A stretch of 64,000 nt of DNA from Vulcanisaeta moutnovskia 768-28 (GCF_000190315.1 NC_015151.1:124001-188000), one strand, 5' to 3'; counted from the first letter of the stretch, positions 18,373 through 30,464 are shown. Numbers and translations: made by a program. The notes: generated by a model not told the origin, from the sequence alone.

Positions 18373-18920
18373 TTAAACGAATTAATGCATGAGTTCTTTA
18401 AAAAACTTTCTAAGTATGATGGGGAGAATAAGTAGAGAGTTCGGCGAAAGTTTCGGCTTGCCCTCTTACTGGCAAATAATCGATTGTGTAATTGAGGCTC
18501 TCATTCGCATGATTGTTGGTTGGCTGGTTGTGGATACGACAATTGGTGACCCTACGGAGATGCCGTCCGTAGATTACGTGAAGAGCATCAGGAGACTACC
18601 TTGCAAATTGGGTAGGTAGACCCACGATCAGTGAAGTTGAATAGCCCCACACAATACCCCACACAACCCAAACGCCCAAACCCCTGGACAGCTCACACCG
18701 TTAAGGTGAACGTCCCCCTTTTAACTCCTTCGTTAACTCCACCTTAATAGGGCAATACCACGCTAGACCTGTGACTGCGCACAGGCCACAGAGCAAGCAC
18801 AGCCGAAGCTAAGCGAGAAGTAAGTAAAGAAACATAAACACCAAAACACCAAGAAACCAAAAAACAAAAGGCCCAAAACACGAACTAAAAACCTAAATAC
18901 ACGAGTGAAGGAATAAAACA
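18373..18920. other. Gene-free stretch with two inverted repeats
   Basis: No convincing gene. A 76-codon plus frame (18389-18619) has no recognisable motif. TTAAGGTG at 18701-18708 is matched by CACCTTAA at 18740-18747, and CCTGTG at 18768-18773 by CACAGG at 18780-18785. The segment from about 18640 to 18800 is C-rich on the plus strand, unlike normal intergenic DNA here, and might encode a structured RNA. The 100 bases before the tRNA-Arg are A-rich. Confidence 0.35.
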
Positions 18921-18997
18921 GGCCCCGTAGCTCAGCCAGGAAGAGCGGCGGCCTTCGGAGCCGTAGGTCGTGGGTTCGAATCCCACCGGGGCCGCCA
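18921..18997 (+). tRNA. tRNA-Arg (TCG), CCA encoded
   Basis: Complete cloverleaf without intron. Acceptor GGCCCCG/CGGGGCC pairs fully, the D arm is GCTC/GAGC, and the anticodon stem GCGGC/GCCGT closes loop CTTCGGA (anticodon TCG). The T arm is GTGGG/CCCAC with TTCGAAT. Discriminator G at 18994 is followed by an encoded CCA (18995-18997). Confidence 0.95.
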
Positions 18998-19129
18998 AAT
19001 TTATGTTCTATCCCTAAATATACCGTGGCCGAGCCGTTTACATTAACAACACTGGACCGAAAACCTGGAATAAATCCTCTATTTTATTAAAACTGCGAAG
19101 ACTCTGCCCTGTGGTTTGTTCATGGTTTT

Positions 19130-19468
19130 TAGTGTAAATGGTTTAAGGAATATAACCTGCTTAAAACCAGAGTCTAACGCCTTATCGATAAAGGATCTCG
19201 TCCTTGGTAGTAAAAGGGCGTCCCGGGACCTAACGATTACCTTCAGCATATTTCAGAGGTGCATAGAATACTTAAGAATGATGGTCTGTATATAGTAGAC
19301 CTTGTCTTAGAAGAACCTCCCTGTATAGGCATGTGTGATGAATGGAATACCAGGTATCGTGACATGGAGTGCATGGCTAGACACATAGTTGAGTCCGTTC
19401 AAGATAATCAATTCATTGAAGTGCTCGAATTAATGTGTGAAATGAGCCAAATCGTCGAGAGAGCTTAA
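19130..19468 (+). pseudogene. Class I SAM methyltransferase remnant
   Basis: The in-frame C-terminal piece (from GTG 19259) reads HRILKNDGLYIVDLV, matching motif post-III of SAM methyltransferases (xRvLKpgG). Upstream, the same frame continues NDYLQHISE back to a stop at 19211-19213. A different frame gives SIKDLVLGSK just before it, resembling the DLVxS segment that should precede it directly. Homology is thus split by a frameshift and a stop, and the N-terminal SAM-binding half is gone. Confidence 0.55.
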
Positions 19469-19726
19469 ATGGTTTATTGTTGCTAGCAAGTTAAATTCCT
19501 GGTCTCATTTGATCGTTCATAATCAACATGCCTTATGCAACCTTAAAAACTAATTTTGCCTTTCTTCTTATTTTATTTAGTTTAGTTAATTATGAATAAT
19601 TGAATTAGTAGAAATAAACCATAACAAAATCTCGCATAACCATGTCCTGCATATGGCTAATAACTGAGGGATTCAAGGTTGAATTTTAGAAAATCTCACA
19701 CTTTAATTTTATAATTTTATTGAAAG

Positions 19727-21112
19727 TCATGCCCTATTTATTGCTGTTTGTACTAGTTTATAGCCGTAATCTACCGCTCTTTTCCATGTGCTTTCTCTAA
19801 TGAATACTAGGTAGCCTGCTAGGAATAGTACCATAAAGAATACGGCGCTTGTGAAGCCTACGAATGGTCCGTATTTAATGAAGAGGTATCCTATTATTAT
19901 TGAGTTGAATGCGCCCATTAAATTCAGTATTCCGTTATATATACCATACACCGTAGCCGTGACACCGGGTGGTGCTATATCAAAGCCATTAACGGCATAA
20001 GAGCCCACGGTTAAGTTCATTAATCCCGCTGCCGTCGCAAGCAATAACGCCGTTGGCAATAATTCATGGGCAGTCCCCGTAAAGTATGATAATGCAACCG
20101 CTGCTATCATTAACGACATGGGCACTATCGAACCGAGCCTCCTACCCATTACTTTACCATAACGAGAAACCAACCAATCATTAAATGGACCAGATGCTAT
20201 GAAACCAATAAAGAGCGCCATATCTATCGCCGCTGAGTAATAACCTGATGCGGTCACTGAGTGAGCGAATTCACCATACATTAACGGGGGTAACCAATAT
20301 AGGAATGTATAAAGTATATATCCAAATGATATAAATGTTAATAGGACACCAATGCCTGCCTGCGTCGTAAATACTATACGGAGTGCTATTTTCCATGTAT
20401 CACTGGATCTAAGCGTTGGTTCTGTAGCCATGGCCTTACCCTCCCTAATGTAATCAAGCTCAGCTTTATTGACCCAAGGATGCTCCTCAGGCTTATCCCT
20501 AGAAAGTGCATACCAAGCAATTGCTAATAATATACCTAGTATACCGAAGAATAGAAACACGCCTCTCCAACCCCATAATGCATATAACGCTGCACCACCC
20601 GCTAAGCCGATTATAGGCCCTAATGCCTGCCCTGACCCAGCCCATGTAAAGGCCTTTGATGGGTCTCTTATACTGGCCCAGTTTTTACTAACCTTGGAAT
20701 TTATTGGCCATACAGGCCCCTCCGATGCACCCATTAAGCCTCTCACCACCGCCATTGAAATGAAGTTGAAGGTTGATGCTGTGAGGGCGGTAAATGCTGA
20801 CCATAGGCCGAAGAAAGTTGCCATGGCCTTCCTTATGCCTAACTTATCTGTAATCCAACCACCAGGGAAATTGAAGATTGCGTATGCCAAGGACCATATA
20901 AATAGTATCAAGCTTATATTCATCAATGCATAATGAGATAACGGAGCGCCTGACTTTGACCAACCGAAGGATACCGAGAAAGCAGGCTCGGTTAAAACCC
21001 ATATCTCTCTATCGGCATAATTAAACGTTATTGCAATAAACATCAAAGCCACGAGAAGCCATCTAACATTGCTCCTCTTAATCGCTTGCTTCTGTTCCTT
21101 AGATTCCGTCAT
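19727..21112 (-). CDS. MFS transporter, anion:cation symporter type
   Basis: A 461-residue carrier with about twelve hydrophobic helices. ITDKLGIRKAMATFFGLWS between helices 2 and 3 is the MFS motif, and the early NYADREIW resembles the organic-anion (ACS) group that includes hexuronate and galactonate carriers. The substrate is probably a carboxylate or sugar acid. It stands alone with a TATA-like GTTAAAAATA at about 21136-21145, 28 bases before the ATG. Confidence 0.85.
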   Translation of the reverse strand: MTESKEQKQAIKRSNVRWLLVALMFIAITFNYADREIWVLTEPAFSVSFGWSKSGAPLSHYALMNISLILFIWSLAYAIFNFPGGWITDKLGIRKAMATFFGLWSAFTALTASTFNFISMAVVRGLMGASEGPVWPINSKVSKNWASIRDPSKAFTWAGSGQALGPIIGLAGGAALYALWGWRGVFLFFGILGILLAIAWYALSRDKPEEHPWVNKAELDYIREGKAMATEPTLRSSDTWKIALRIVFTTQAGIGVLLTFISFGYILYTFLYWLPPLMYGEFAHSVTASGYYSAAIDMALFIGFIASGPFNDWLVSRYGKVMGRRLGSIVPMSLMIAAVALSYFTGTAHELLPTALLLATAAGLMNLTVGSYAVNGFDIAPPGVTATVYGIYNGILNLMGAFNSIIIGYLFIKYGPFVGFTSAVFFMVLFLAGYLVFIRESTWKRAVDYGYKLVQTAINRA

Positions 21113-21173
21113 AAGAATACGTCTTCAATTTCTTTATTTTTAACTTTTATCATCATTTCTATATTCAATTTAA

Positions 21174-21503
21174 TTAATACATCGCACATAAACTTTGATC
21201 TATGTTTATTACGGTGATTACAGGATTCATAGACCTTATAACCCTCATAACCTTGTTCATATTATATTCATTAAGAGCACTGCAATTCTTTAAATAAATA
21301 TATACCCTTGATGTATTATTAATTTGAGAAGTCTTGATTTTATTAACCGTAGCTATACAGCATGGTATTACTATCTCCTCATCAATAATTATTACGTTAT
21401 CATTCTCTGCAATACCAGGGTTTGAACTTAATGCTAATGGATGCTCACTTAAACAATTGCATGGCCTTGAGCAATCCCTGACGAAAACTAACCAGCAATC
21501 CAT
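21174..21503 (-). CDS. Cysteine-containing hypothetical protein, 109 aa
   Basis: A 109-residue frame whose N-terminus has four Cys in the first 17 residues (including RDCSRPCNC), followed by a strand-like NVIIIDEEIVIPCC and two further Cys. A TATA-like TTTATTT at about 21523-21533 lies close to 26 bases before the ATG, which favours a real gene. Family not recognised. A metal- or thiol-binding role is only a guess. Confidence 0.45.
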   Translation of the reverse strand: MDCWLVFVRDCSRPCNCLSEHPLALSSNPGIAENDNVIIIDEEIVIPCCIATVNKIKTSQINNTSRVYIYLKNCSALNEYNMNKVMRVIRSMNPVITVINIDQSLCAMY

Positions 21504-21580
21504 AATATTAATATGGCAGAAATAAAAGAAAAGACGTTAATTTTAAATTTTTAAGAGCCGTAGCATGCAAAACTGTATGC

Positions 21581-21772
21581 TTAGGTTATTATGTTTCCTT
21601 GTTCGTCTACCTTGGCTATGACTTTTCTTACTGTCTTGCCATCGGGCGTCTTGAACAGTGCCATTACGAAGCCCTTCCTACCCTTAGGCTGCACCTTCCA
21701 AACCTTACTAGGCTTCAACCTCCTACCCTCAACCTCATACTCCTTCCTCGCCAGATCCTCTAGAGATACCAT
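21581..21772 (-). CDS. creN7: Chromatin protein Cren7, copy 1
   Basis: A 63-residue DNA-binding protein of the Cren7 family. [19 protein letters not shown] followed by ALFKTPDGK matches the SH3-like barrel of Cren7, with the family's VWxxxPKGRKG core. Cren7 binds the minor groove and bends DNA in crenarchaea. The start is ATG 21772; the frame runs further upstream but a TATA box (TTTTTAAATACTC, about 21796-21812) lies only 28 bases before this ATG. All 63 codons are identical in DNA to the copy at 52523, while the stop codon (TAA here, TAG there) and both flanks differ. Confidence 0.88.
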   Translation of the reverse strand: MVSLEDLARKEYEVEGRRLKPSKVWKVQPKGRKGFVMALFKTPDGKTVRKVIAKVDEQGNIIT

Positions 21773-22031
21773 ATTGGTCAATGAGTTCACTGATTCGGGA
21801 GTATTTAAAAACATCGCTTGGAAATGCAACGGACGAATATATCGGCCTCAATACGCTAAATCTAACATAGTTTCTTTACTAATATCAAATATTATGATAA
21901 TTATGACAAGTCGAAATTAAACAATATCAAGCTAGAGGCGTATTAATAATACGTGAAGAAATACGATTATTCTTATATATTCAATTGCATAATAAATCAC
22001 TCACTTCACATTAACCTTAATAATAATTTCC

Positions 22032-22718
22032 TTAGGTCTCGTTGATAATCCCACGTTTCTTAGCCTCATTAATTATTTCATCACCACTTACGAGCACTGT
22101 ATTGAACGCATTTGCTATCTTAAGAGCCGTGTCCTTACTTAATGCACCACCATCATCACTAAGCATCTCAACAATCACTAATGCCGGTAGTGTATTAGCC
22201 ATTTTTGATAACATTAAAGATAATTCCGTATGTCCAAATCTACGTCCAACTCTACCGAGTAGTATTGGTACATGCCCCGGCGCATAAAACTCCCCATAAA
22301 ATACCTTACGAGCATCAGCAACTCTACCTTCTTCAATCATTTTAATGACATCAGCAAGTCTCGCAATTGTTAATGCCCTGTCCCTATCCCTAATACCCGT
22401 CACCGTCTCCACATGGTTCACATATATTGAGAAGGCTGGGTCATCACCATAACCAGGCCTTTTTACTAAACCATCAAAGCCTATTTTGCGAAGAACATCA
22501 CTCATGAAATCAAGGCCTAATTGCTTACCTACCGAGTCTTCAGTTACAAAGCATATTAAACCACCTGCATTCTTTCTCATCCAGGTAATTACTGATGGCG
22601 TAATATAATCAGCCCTTATTACTGCATCGACCTCATTCTCCCTATTGTCCGAATCATGTATGAATATTATTTTACCTTGCCTAAACAATTCCAAGGCTTT
22701 CTCGATCATACGCTCCAT
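22032..22718 (-). CDS. ribB: 3,4-dihydroxy-2-butanone 4-phosphate synthase
   Basis: A 228-residue single-domain RibB, converting ribulose 5-phosphate to the four-carbon precursor of riboflavin. DSDNRENEVD near residue 22 is the metal/substrate acidic loop, and APGHVPILLGR with RRFGHTELSLML supply the conserved His and Glu. No GTP cyclohydrolase domain is fused. The ATG follows a TATA box (AAATTTATTAAC, about 22738-22748) by 25 bases. An unrelated nucleotidyltransferase gene is divergent. Confidence 0.92.
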   Translation of the reverse strand: MERMIEKALELFRQGKIIFIHDSDNRENEVDAVIRADYITPSVITWMRKNAGGLICFVTEDSVGKQLGLDFMSDVLRKIGFDGLVKRPGYGDDPAFSIYVNHVETVTGIRDRDRALTIARLADVIKMIEEGRVADARKVFYGEFYAPGHVPILLGRVGRRFGHTELSLMLSKMANTLPALVIVEMLSDDGGALSKDTALKIANAFNTVLVSGDEIINEAKKRGIINET

Positions 22719-22806
22719 AAACCTAGAGTTTAAGTTAATAAATTTAACTTTAATTCCGGGTTTATGGCACTTAATGCATTAATAGGGTTACCTGGCAATT
22801 CAATTG

Positions 22807-23496
22807 ATGGTTAGGGCATTAATCTTGGCCGGAGGCTTTGGTAAAAGGCTTCAACCTCTAACGTTGGATAGACCTAAACCCTTAATTGAGATTGGTGGTA
22901 AGCCAATACTTCAATGGCAGATTGAGTGGCTTAGTAGACAGGGAATTAAGGATGTAGTCCTTGCCGTTGGCTACCTGAGAACTAAGGTCTTTGAGGTAAT
23001 GGGTGATGGATCAAAGTATAGTGTCAGACTCTTTTATAGTGTTGAGGAGGAACCATTAGGCACGGGTGGCGCCATTAAGAATGCAATGAAGTTCCTTGAA
23101 GATGAGACATTTATAGTGCTTAATGGTGACATAATAACGAATCTCTCAATCAGGCCCTTAATAGAGCAGTTAAATGGTAATATTATTTCAACAATAGCCC
23201 TAGTACCAATGAGAAGCCCCTACGGCATTGTCCACGTTGATCATGAGGGATTCATAACAGAGTTTAGAGAGAAGCCACTACTTGATTATTTAATCAATGC
23301 TGGTGTTTATGCCTTCACTAAGGACATATTTAAGTACTTGCCTGATAAGGGCGATATTGAGGTAACGGCATTCCCAAAATTAGCGGGCGAAAAGAGGATT
23401 AGGGGAGTTATTTATAGGGATGTTTATTGGAAGTCCGTTGATACTGTTAAGGACGTGGAGGAGGTTGAGAAGATAATAACGGAGGTTTATGCCTAA
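22807..23496 (+). CDS. NDP-sugar pyrophosphorylase family nucleotidyltransferase
   Basis: A 229-residue enzyme of the mannose-1-phosphate guanylyl-/glucose-1-phosphate thymidylyltransferase family. LILAGGFGKRLQPLTLDRPK is the nucleotide-binding signature, LGTGGAIKNA and VLNGDII the sugar-phosphate and metal sites, and TEFREKP the conserved EKP motif. It lacks the C-terminal beta-helix of longer members. It probably makes a nucleotide sugar for glycosylation or trehalose/inositol-type solutes. ATG 22807 is preferred to TTG 22804. Confidence 0.85.
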   Translation: MVRALILAGGFGKRLQPLTLDRPKPLIEIGGKPILQWQIEWLSRQGIKDVVLAVGYLRTKVFEVMGDGSKYSVRLFYSVEEEPLGTGGAIKNAMKFLEDETFIVLNGDIITNLSIRPLIEQLNGNIISTIALVPMRSPYGIVHVDHEGFITEFREKPLLDYLINAGVYAFTKDIFKYLPDKGDIEVTAFPKLAGEKRIRGVIYRDVYWKSVDTVKDVEEVEKIITEVYA

Positions 23497-24476
23497 ACAG
23501 CAGGTGTCTTTAGTGCCTTTAGTACCTTAATCTCCTTAATCATTGTGTATGGGTATTGACCATTTTCATCCTTCTCATATTTCTTAATCATATCCCAGAT
23601 AGTCAATAAGCCCACGCCAACGGCGAATACGGCCTCCATGGCAGAGCCTGTGTTTGATACATTACGTGTATCGACGGAAACCTCAGCACCATCCTCAACA
23701 ACCTTAACATCAGCATTAACATAAGTTATGTAATTAAGGTGCACGAGGGGTAGTATCTCCCAGGCCTTTTTAGTGGCCATTATTGACGCTGCCTTGGCAA
23801 CAGTTATTACATCACCCTTCTCCACCCTACCCTGCCTGATAAGCTCCACAGTGCTATCTCTAAGTCTTATGAAGCCCTTGGCCGATGCTTCACCGTAATA
23901 GGTCGGTTCAGTAGTTACATCGAACATGGTAACTACTGGTTCGCCACCTGTATTATCTTCGAAGTCGCTTAGTGATAGATTTACACCCTCTTCAGACTTT
24001 ACCTTACTAACAACTCTAATGTCGAACATACCATCAACACGACTAGAACCACAAGTCTGTACTTGCTTACCCATGAAATTCGTGACCCACTCAGGTGTGC
24101 AGGTCCTGCTGCATCCCTTAATGGTATTCCACGCGGCGAGTAAGCCCGTGAATAAGCCAAACAATGCATCCATCTCAACGCCTGTTTGTGCCCTAGTCCT
24201 GGCTAGTACAGCCATTCTAATGCCGTTCTTCTCATAATGCACCCTGGTCTCTATATAGGTAATAGGAACTGGGTGAAGAAGGGGTATGTACTTCCAAGCG
24301 GTCTTCGTAGCATTAATAGCCGTTACCTTAGCTATAGCTGCTGCGTTACCAAGGCCGCTAATCCCAACCTTCATCAAATCGCTCATGGTATCCTCATCAA
24401 CCCTTAGAAAACCCGTGGCAATGGCCTCCCTATAAACAGGTTCCTTACTTGTGATGTCAATCATCCTAACAGTCAT
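23493..24476 (-). CDS. moaC: Tandem MoaC-MoaC fusion (cyclic pyranopterin phosphate synthase)
   Basis: A 327-residue protein made of two MoaC-like halves (about 1-160 and 182-327), double the usual length. MoaC makes cyclic pyranopterin monophosphate for molybdenum/tungsten cofactor. The N half keeps LLHP (66-69) and TGVEMDAL (98-105) but lacks KGDV and has Asn117 where MoaC has Asp in the DMxK site. The C half keeps KGDV (220-223) and WDMIKK (294-299) but has TGSAMEAV in place of TGVEMEAL. The halves are joined by a linker with four Cys (122-142). The TATA box TATTTAAATA (24499-24508) is 27 bases before the ATG. The function is probably retained by pairing the halves. Confidence 0.85.
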   Translation of the reverse strand: MTVRMIDITSKEPVYREAIATGFLRVDEDTMSDLMKVGISGLGNAAAIAKVTAINATKTAWKYIPLLHPVPITYIETRVHYEKNGIRMAVLARTRAQTGVEMDALFGLFTGLLAAWNTIKGCSRTCTPEWVTNFMGKQVQTCGSSRVDGMFDIRVVSKVKSEEGVNLSLSDFEDNTGGEPVVTMFDVTTEPTYYGEASAKGFIRLRDSTVELIRQGRVEKGDVITVAKAASIMATKKAWEILPLVHLNYITYVNADVKVVEDGAEVSVDTRNVSNTGSAMEAVFAVGVGLLTIWDMIKKYEKDENGQYPYTMIKEIKVLKALKTPAV

Positions 24477-24504
24477 AACAAGGCTTTACTGCATTTACGC
24501 CTAT

Positions 24505-25104
24505 TTAAATAACCCTCCTCAATGCATCAATTATTAATTCATAAATATCATTAACAATGGACTCCAGGTCTCTATCAGCGTTAATGACTGGGTAATTATT
24601 TGTAGACGCTCGCCTTAGGAGGAATTCCCTAACCTTACTGAGGAATTCCTTATTAACCTCAAAAACCTCAAGCTCACGCCTATTACTCAACCTACCTATT
24701 ACGGTCTCAATGGGCGCGTCGAGGATTATTGTTAAGTCGGGCCTAGGTACGAACCTGTGAAGCTCCATCAACCACTCCTGCGGTAGCCCCATTGCACCTT
24801 GGTAGGCTAGTGTGGATTCCATGTAGCGCTCAGTAATGACTAAATAACCACTATCAAGCTTTGGCTTCACCTCACCATAGTAATGCTGAACCCTATCAGC
24901 CGTGAAGAGTAGGGCGAAGATTGATGGATGAGCCGCATTTGAACTTGGCTTAAGGAGCCAATCCCTTATTAACCTGCCAATGGGTGATTGACTGGGCTCA
25001 GCCGTAGTATATACCCTATACCCATTGCTTTCCAGTTTTTTCCTTAGCATGGAGATCACTGTTGATTTTCCAACGCCGTCTATCCCCTCAACAGCTACGA
25101 ACAT
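24505..25104 (-). CDS. tmk: Thymidylate kinase
   Basis: A 199-residue dTMP kinase. The P-loop GIDGVGKST lies at the N-terminus, TAEPSQSPIGRLIRDWL is the substrate loop, and DRVQHY with ITERYMESTLAYQGAMG hold the DR and lid-associated residues. ATG 25104 is preferred to TTG 25116 because the TATA-like ATTATTTAAGT (25133-25143) would place the transcript start between them. Divergent from a membrane protein gene that may share this AT-rich element. Confidence 0.9.
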   Translation of the reverse strand: MFVAVEGIDGVGKSTVISMLRKKLESNGYRVYTTAEPSQSPIGRLIRDWLLKPSSNAAHPSIFALLFTADRVQHYYGEVKPKLDSGYLVITERYMESTLAYQGAMGLPQEWLMELHRFVPRPDLTIILDAPIETVIGRLSNRRELEVFEVNKEFLSKVREFLLRRASTNNYPVINADRDLESIVNDIYELIIDALRRVI

Positions 25105-25167
25105 TACTAACGCCAAGAACCATTAGAGTGAGAATTACTTAAATAATTCATCTAAGTTGTGAAGTTA

Positions 25168-25656
25168 ATGAGGAAGGGATTATTAATAACGGGTGCCGTA
25201 ATCATCATACTTGGGGTAGTGATATTCTTCATAGGCATTTACCTAAGTTCGGGCATAACAAGTGGTATTGCGTCCCTGGTTACTGGGATTCATAATGAAA
25301 CCATGATTTCACCTGGTTCATCAATAGTAGTGAATACTAATGAGACTGGCGCTGCAGTAACGGTTGTTTATAATGATACTTTAGGAAAGCCATTACAGGT
25401 AATTACCTCAGGGCCCGGACAACTGGAGGTTGAGAGTGTTGAGGGTCAGTACGTGGTTATTTATGTGCCGGAGGCAAGCCCTAGTACATTATCATTAGTG
25501 AATAATTATAGTGAGAATGCCATGGTTTATTACACGTATGGTGCCATTAACATCAATACACTGATGCCCCTTGCCCTATCCACAATTATTAGTATAGGCC
25601 TTATCATTGTTGGTATAATTCTCTTGATATTGGGTGCAGTATTAAAGAGTAAGTAA
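25168..25656 (+). CDS. Two-helix extracytoplasmic membrane protein
   Basis: A 162-residue protein with a hydrophobic helix at each end and an external, Asn/Thr/Ser-rich beta-type domain between (several NxT/NxS sites, for example NET and NDT). The topology suggests a small exposed domain held by both ends. ATG 25168 lies about 28 bases from the TATA element at 25136-25143. Family not recognised. Confidence 0.65.
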   Translation: MRKGLLITGAVIIILGVVIFFIGIYLSSGITSGIASLVTGIHNETMISPGSSIVVNTNETGAAVTVVYNDTLGKPLQVITSGPGQLEVESVEGQYVVIYVPEASPSTLSLVNNYSENAMVYYTYGAININTLMPLALSTIISIGLIIVGIILLILGAVLKSK

Positions 25657-25703
25657 TTGATCGGGAGAAACCTTTATTAATAGCTGTTAATATTACGTGA
25701 GCA

Positions 25704-26768
25704 ATGAAATCTAATATCAACGTCGCAATAGCCGGTGTGGGCAATACGGCCTCAGCCTTCGTTCAAGGACTTAAGTATTGCGAGGTGGAGGTAGAACCCG
25801 TGGGGCTTGCGTTTTCACGCATTGGGCCATATGAACCAAGAGACATAAAGGTTGTTGCGGCCTTTGACGTCGACTCACGTAAAGTCGGTAAGGACCTCGG
25901 TGAGGCCATATTCGCGGAGCCAAATAATGCACTTAAGGTCATTGAGGTTGGTAAGTTAGGTGTGATTGTTAGAGCTGGTCCATTACTTGATGGCATTGCT
26001 GAGCAATTAAGGAATTCCTTCATACCGATTACGGAGGGTTCCATTGAAGATATTATTAGAGAGTTAGAAAGTACCAATGCCCATGTTCTCATTAACTACT
26101 TACCCACTGGTGCCCAAAGAGCCAGTGAGGCCTATGCGGAGGCGGCCCTAAGGAGTAGAACCGCATTTGTGAATGCAATGCCCTCCGTAATAGCAACGTC
26201 TAGAGATTGGCAGGAAAAATTCGAAAAGGCTAAACTACCACTTGCTGGTGATGATGTTCAGAATCAGGTAGGTGCTACGGTGCTTCATAAGACCATAATT
26301 AGACTACTTGCATTGAGAGGTGTTAGGATTGAGGGTACGTATCAATTGAACGTTGGTGGTACACCAGACTTCCTGAATTTAATGTATAGGAAAGGCCAGA
26401 AGGAGAAGACTAAGACGGAGGCTGTAAAGAGAATGGCTGAGGGTGAAGACTTCGATGCGTATATATCGCCAGTGGCCTACATAAAGTTCCTTGGTAGTAG
26501 GAAAATAGCGCATATGTTCATTGAAGCCCGTGGGTTTGCCAATGTACCAATCAGGATAAGAGTTGATCTGGAAGTTTACGACCCATTCAACAATGCAGGT
26601 GTCATGATTGATATTGTTAGGACCGTGAAGGTAGCAATGGATAGAGAAGTAGGTGGGCCATTAATTAGCCTATCAGCCTGGGCCTTCAAGAACCCGCCAG
26701 TTCATGCGCCACCAGACGTTGCTTATCAATGGCTCGTGGAGTTTCTCGAAGGTAAGCGTAATAGATAA
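25704..26768 (+). CDS. Inositol-1-phosphate synthase
   Basis: A 354-residue NAD-dependent enzyme converting glucose 6-phosphate to inositol 1-phosphate, the precursor of archaeal phosphatidylinositol-type lipids. The Rossmann motif is AIAGVGNTASAFVQG, followed by NYLPTGAQRASEAYAEA and the conserved DDVQNQVGATVLHKTI. Length matches archaeal and actinobacterial enzymes rather than the longer eukaryotic ones. The ATG is 28 bases after a TATA box at 25670-25683. Confidence 0.9.
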   Translation: MKSNINVAIAGVGNTASAFVQGLKYCEVEVEPVGLAFSRIGPYEPRDIKVVAAFDVDSRKVGKDLGEAIFAEPNNALKVIEVGKLGVIVRAGPLLDGIAEQLRNSFIPITEGSIEDIIRELESTNAHVLINYLPTGAQRASEAYAEAALRSRTAFVNAMPSVIATSRDWQEKFEKAKLPLAGDDVQNQVGATVLHKTIIRLLALRGVRIEGTYQLNVGGTPDFLNLMYRKGQKEKTKTEAVKRMAEGEDFDAYISPVAYIKFLGSRKIAHMFIEARGFANVPIRIRVDLEVYDPFNNAGVMIDIVRTVKVAMDREVGGPLISLSAWAFKNPPVHAPPDVAYQWLVEFLEGKRNR

Positions 26769-26794
26769 AAATCAAATACCGACTAAAACCCCTA

Positions 26795-27559
26795 TTAAAT
26801 CATTAATGCGTAAAATGGTATATGAACATCCTTGAGTGGGCCCTTGACGATAACACCCACCTTTGGTTGTATATCAACTTCGAGTATTGTTGGTTGCACT
26901 GCCTGCCACCTCATCTTCCTAATGAATAGGTACCTCTTGAAATCACCCTCTGTTGTTTGAGCCAATCCCATTACAAACACACCAGCCGCCAGGAATTCCT
27001 CAACTCCATACCTAGAAATAACCCTAGCTCCCGTGGGTATTTCCGTGGTTATTATCGTCGTAACGCCAACCTCTCTCTCAATACCCATAACCAAGGCCCT
27101 AATGTACTCCCTAAGTACCTGGACATCCTTCTCAAGGGTAACCAATGGAGCTATTGGGTCAATAACAAGTCTCTGGGCATCAAGGGATTTTGCATAATCA
27201 GCTATTGTGTAGACAAGGGACTTAGCAATCGTTATTGGGTCCTTCTCCCTAATCTTCTCAATGATGTCCATCTCGGGTATCAAGACCTCTAGGTAACCCT
27301 GTTCCCTAAGTGCCTCAAGATCCCAACCGAACCTCTTAACGCCGTTCATTAACTGATCGTAAGTCTCATCAACGGAGACATAAATACCAGGTTCACCATA
27401 CTTATAAATGCCATCGATTAGGAAGGACAGTGACAATAGAGTCTTGCCAGTACCCGTCTCACCACTTATTAAGTACGTCCTACCTCTAATCAATCCACCG
27501 CCAAGTGCTTCATCAAGCCCTGGAATTCCTGTTGGAATTAAATCATAATATAATGACAT
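26795..27559 (-). CDS. KaiC-like RecA-superfamily ATPase
   Basis: A 254-residue single KaiC-domain ATPase. Walker A is SGETGTGKT and Walker B RLVIDPIA. The start IPTGIPGLDEALGGGL is typical of this family. The frame is open from GTG 27601, but the TATA box CTTTATAAC at about 27583-27590 is 28 bases before ATG 27559, so that start is chosen. Archaeal single-domain KaiC proteins are linked to signalling and regulation of motility or repair. The role here is unknown. Confidence 0.82.
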   Translation of the reverse strand: MSLYYDLIPTGIPGLDEALGGGLIRGRTYLISGETGTGKTLLSLSFLIDGIYKYGEPGIYVSVDETYDQLMNGVKRFGWDLEALREQGYLEVLIPEMDIIEKIREKDPITIAKSLVYTIADYAKSLDAQRLVIDPIAPLVTLEKDVQVLREYIRALVMGIEREVGVTTIITTEIPTGARVISRYGVEEFLAAGVFVMGLAQTTEGDFKRYLFIRKMRWQAVQPTILEVDIQPKVGVIVKGPLKDVHIPFYALMI

Positions 27560-27634
27560 TGGGTCAATAACATTGTCCAGAGTTATAAAGATTGCGGACA
27601 CTATTTTAAATTCACATTAAAATTGACACCTCCA

Positions 27635-30464
<2,830 letters not shown>

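Noticed and set aside
18389-18619. 76-codon plus-strand frame upstream of PaRep2b
   Set aside because: No recognisable motif or ribosome site, and it overlaps the promoter of the minus-strand PaRep2b gene. Treated as a chance frame or remnant.
21939-21953. Palindrome CGTATTA-A-TAATACG in the Cren7-ribB spacer
   Set aside because: A single AT-rich palindrome with no gene start at a useful distance; chance cannot be excluded.
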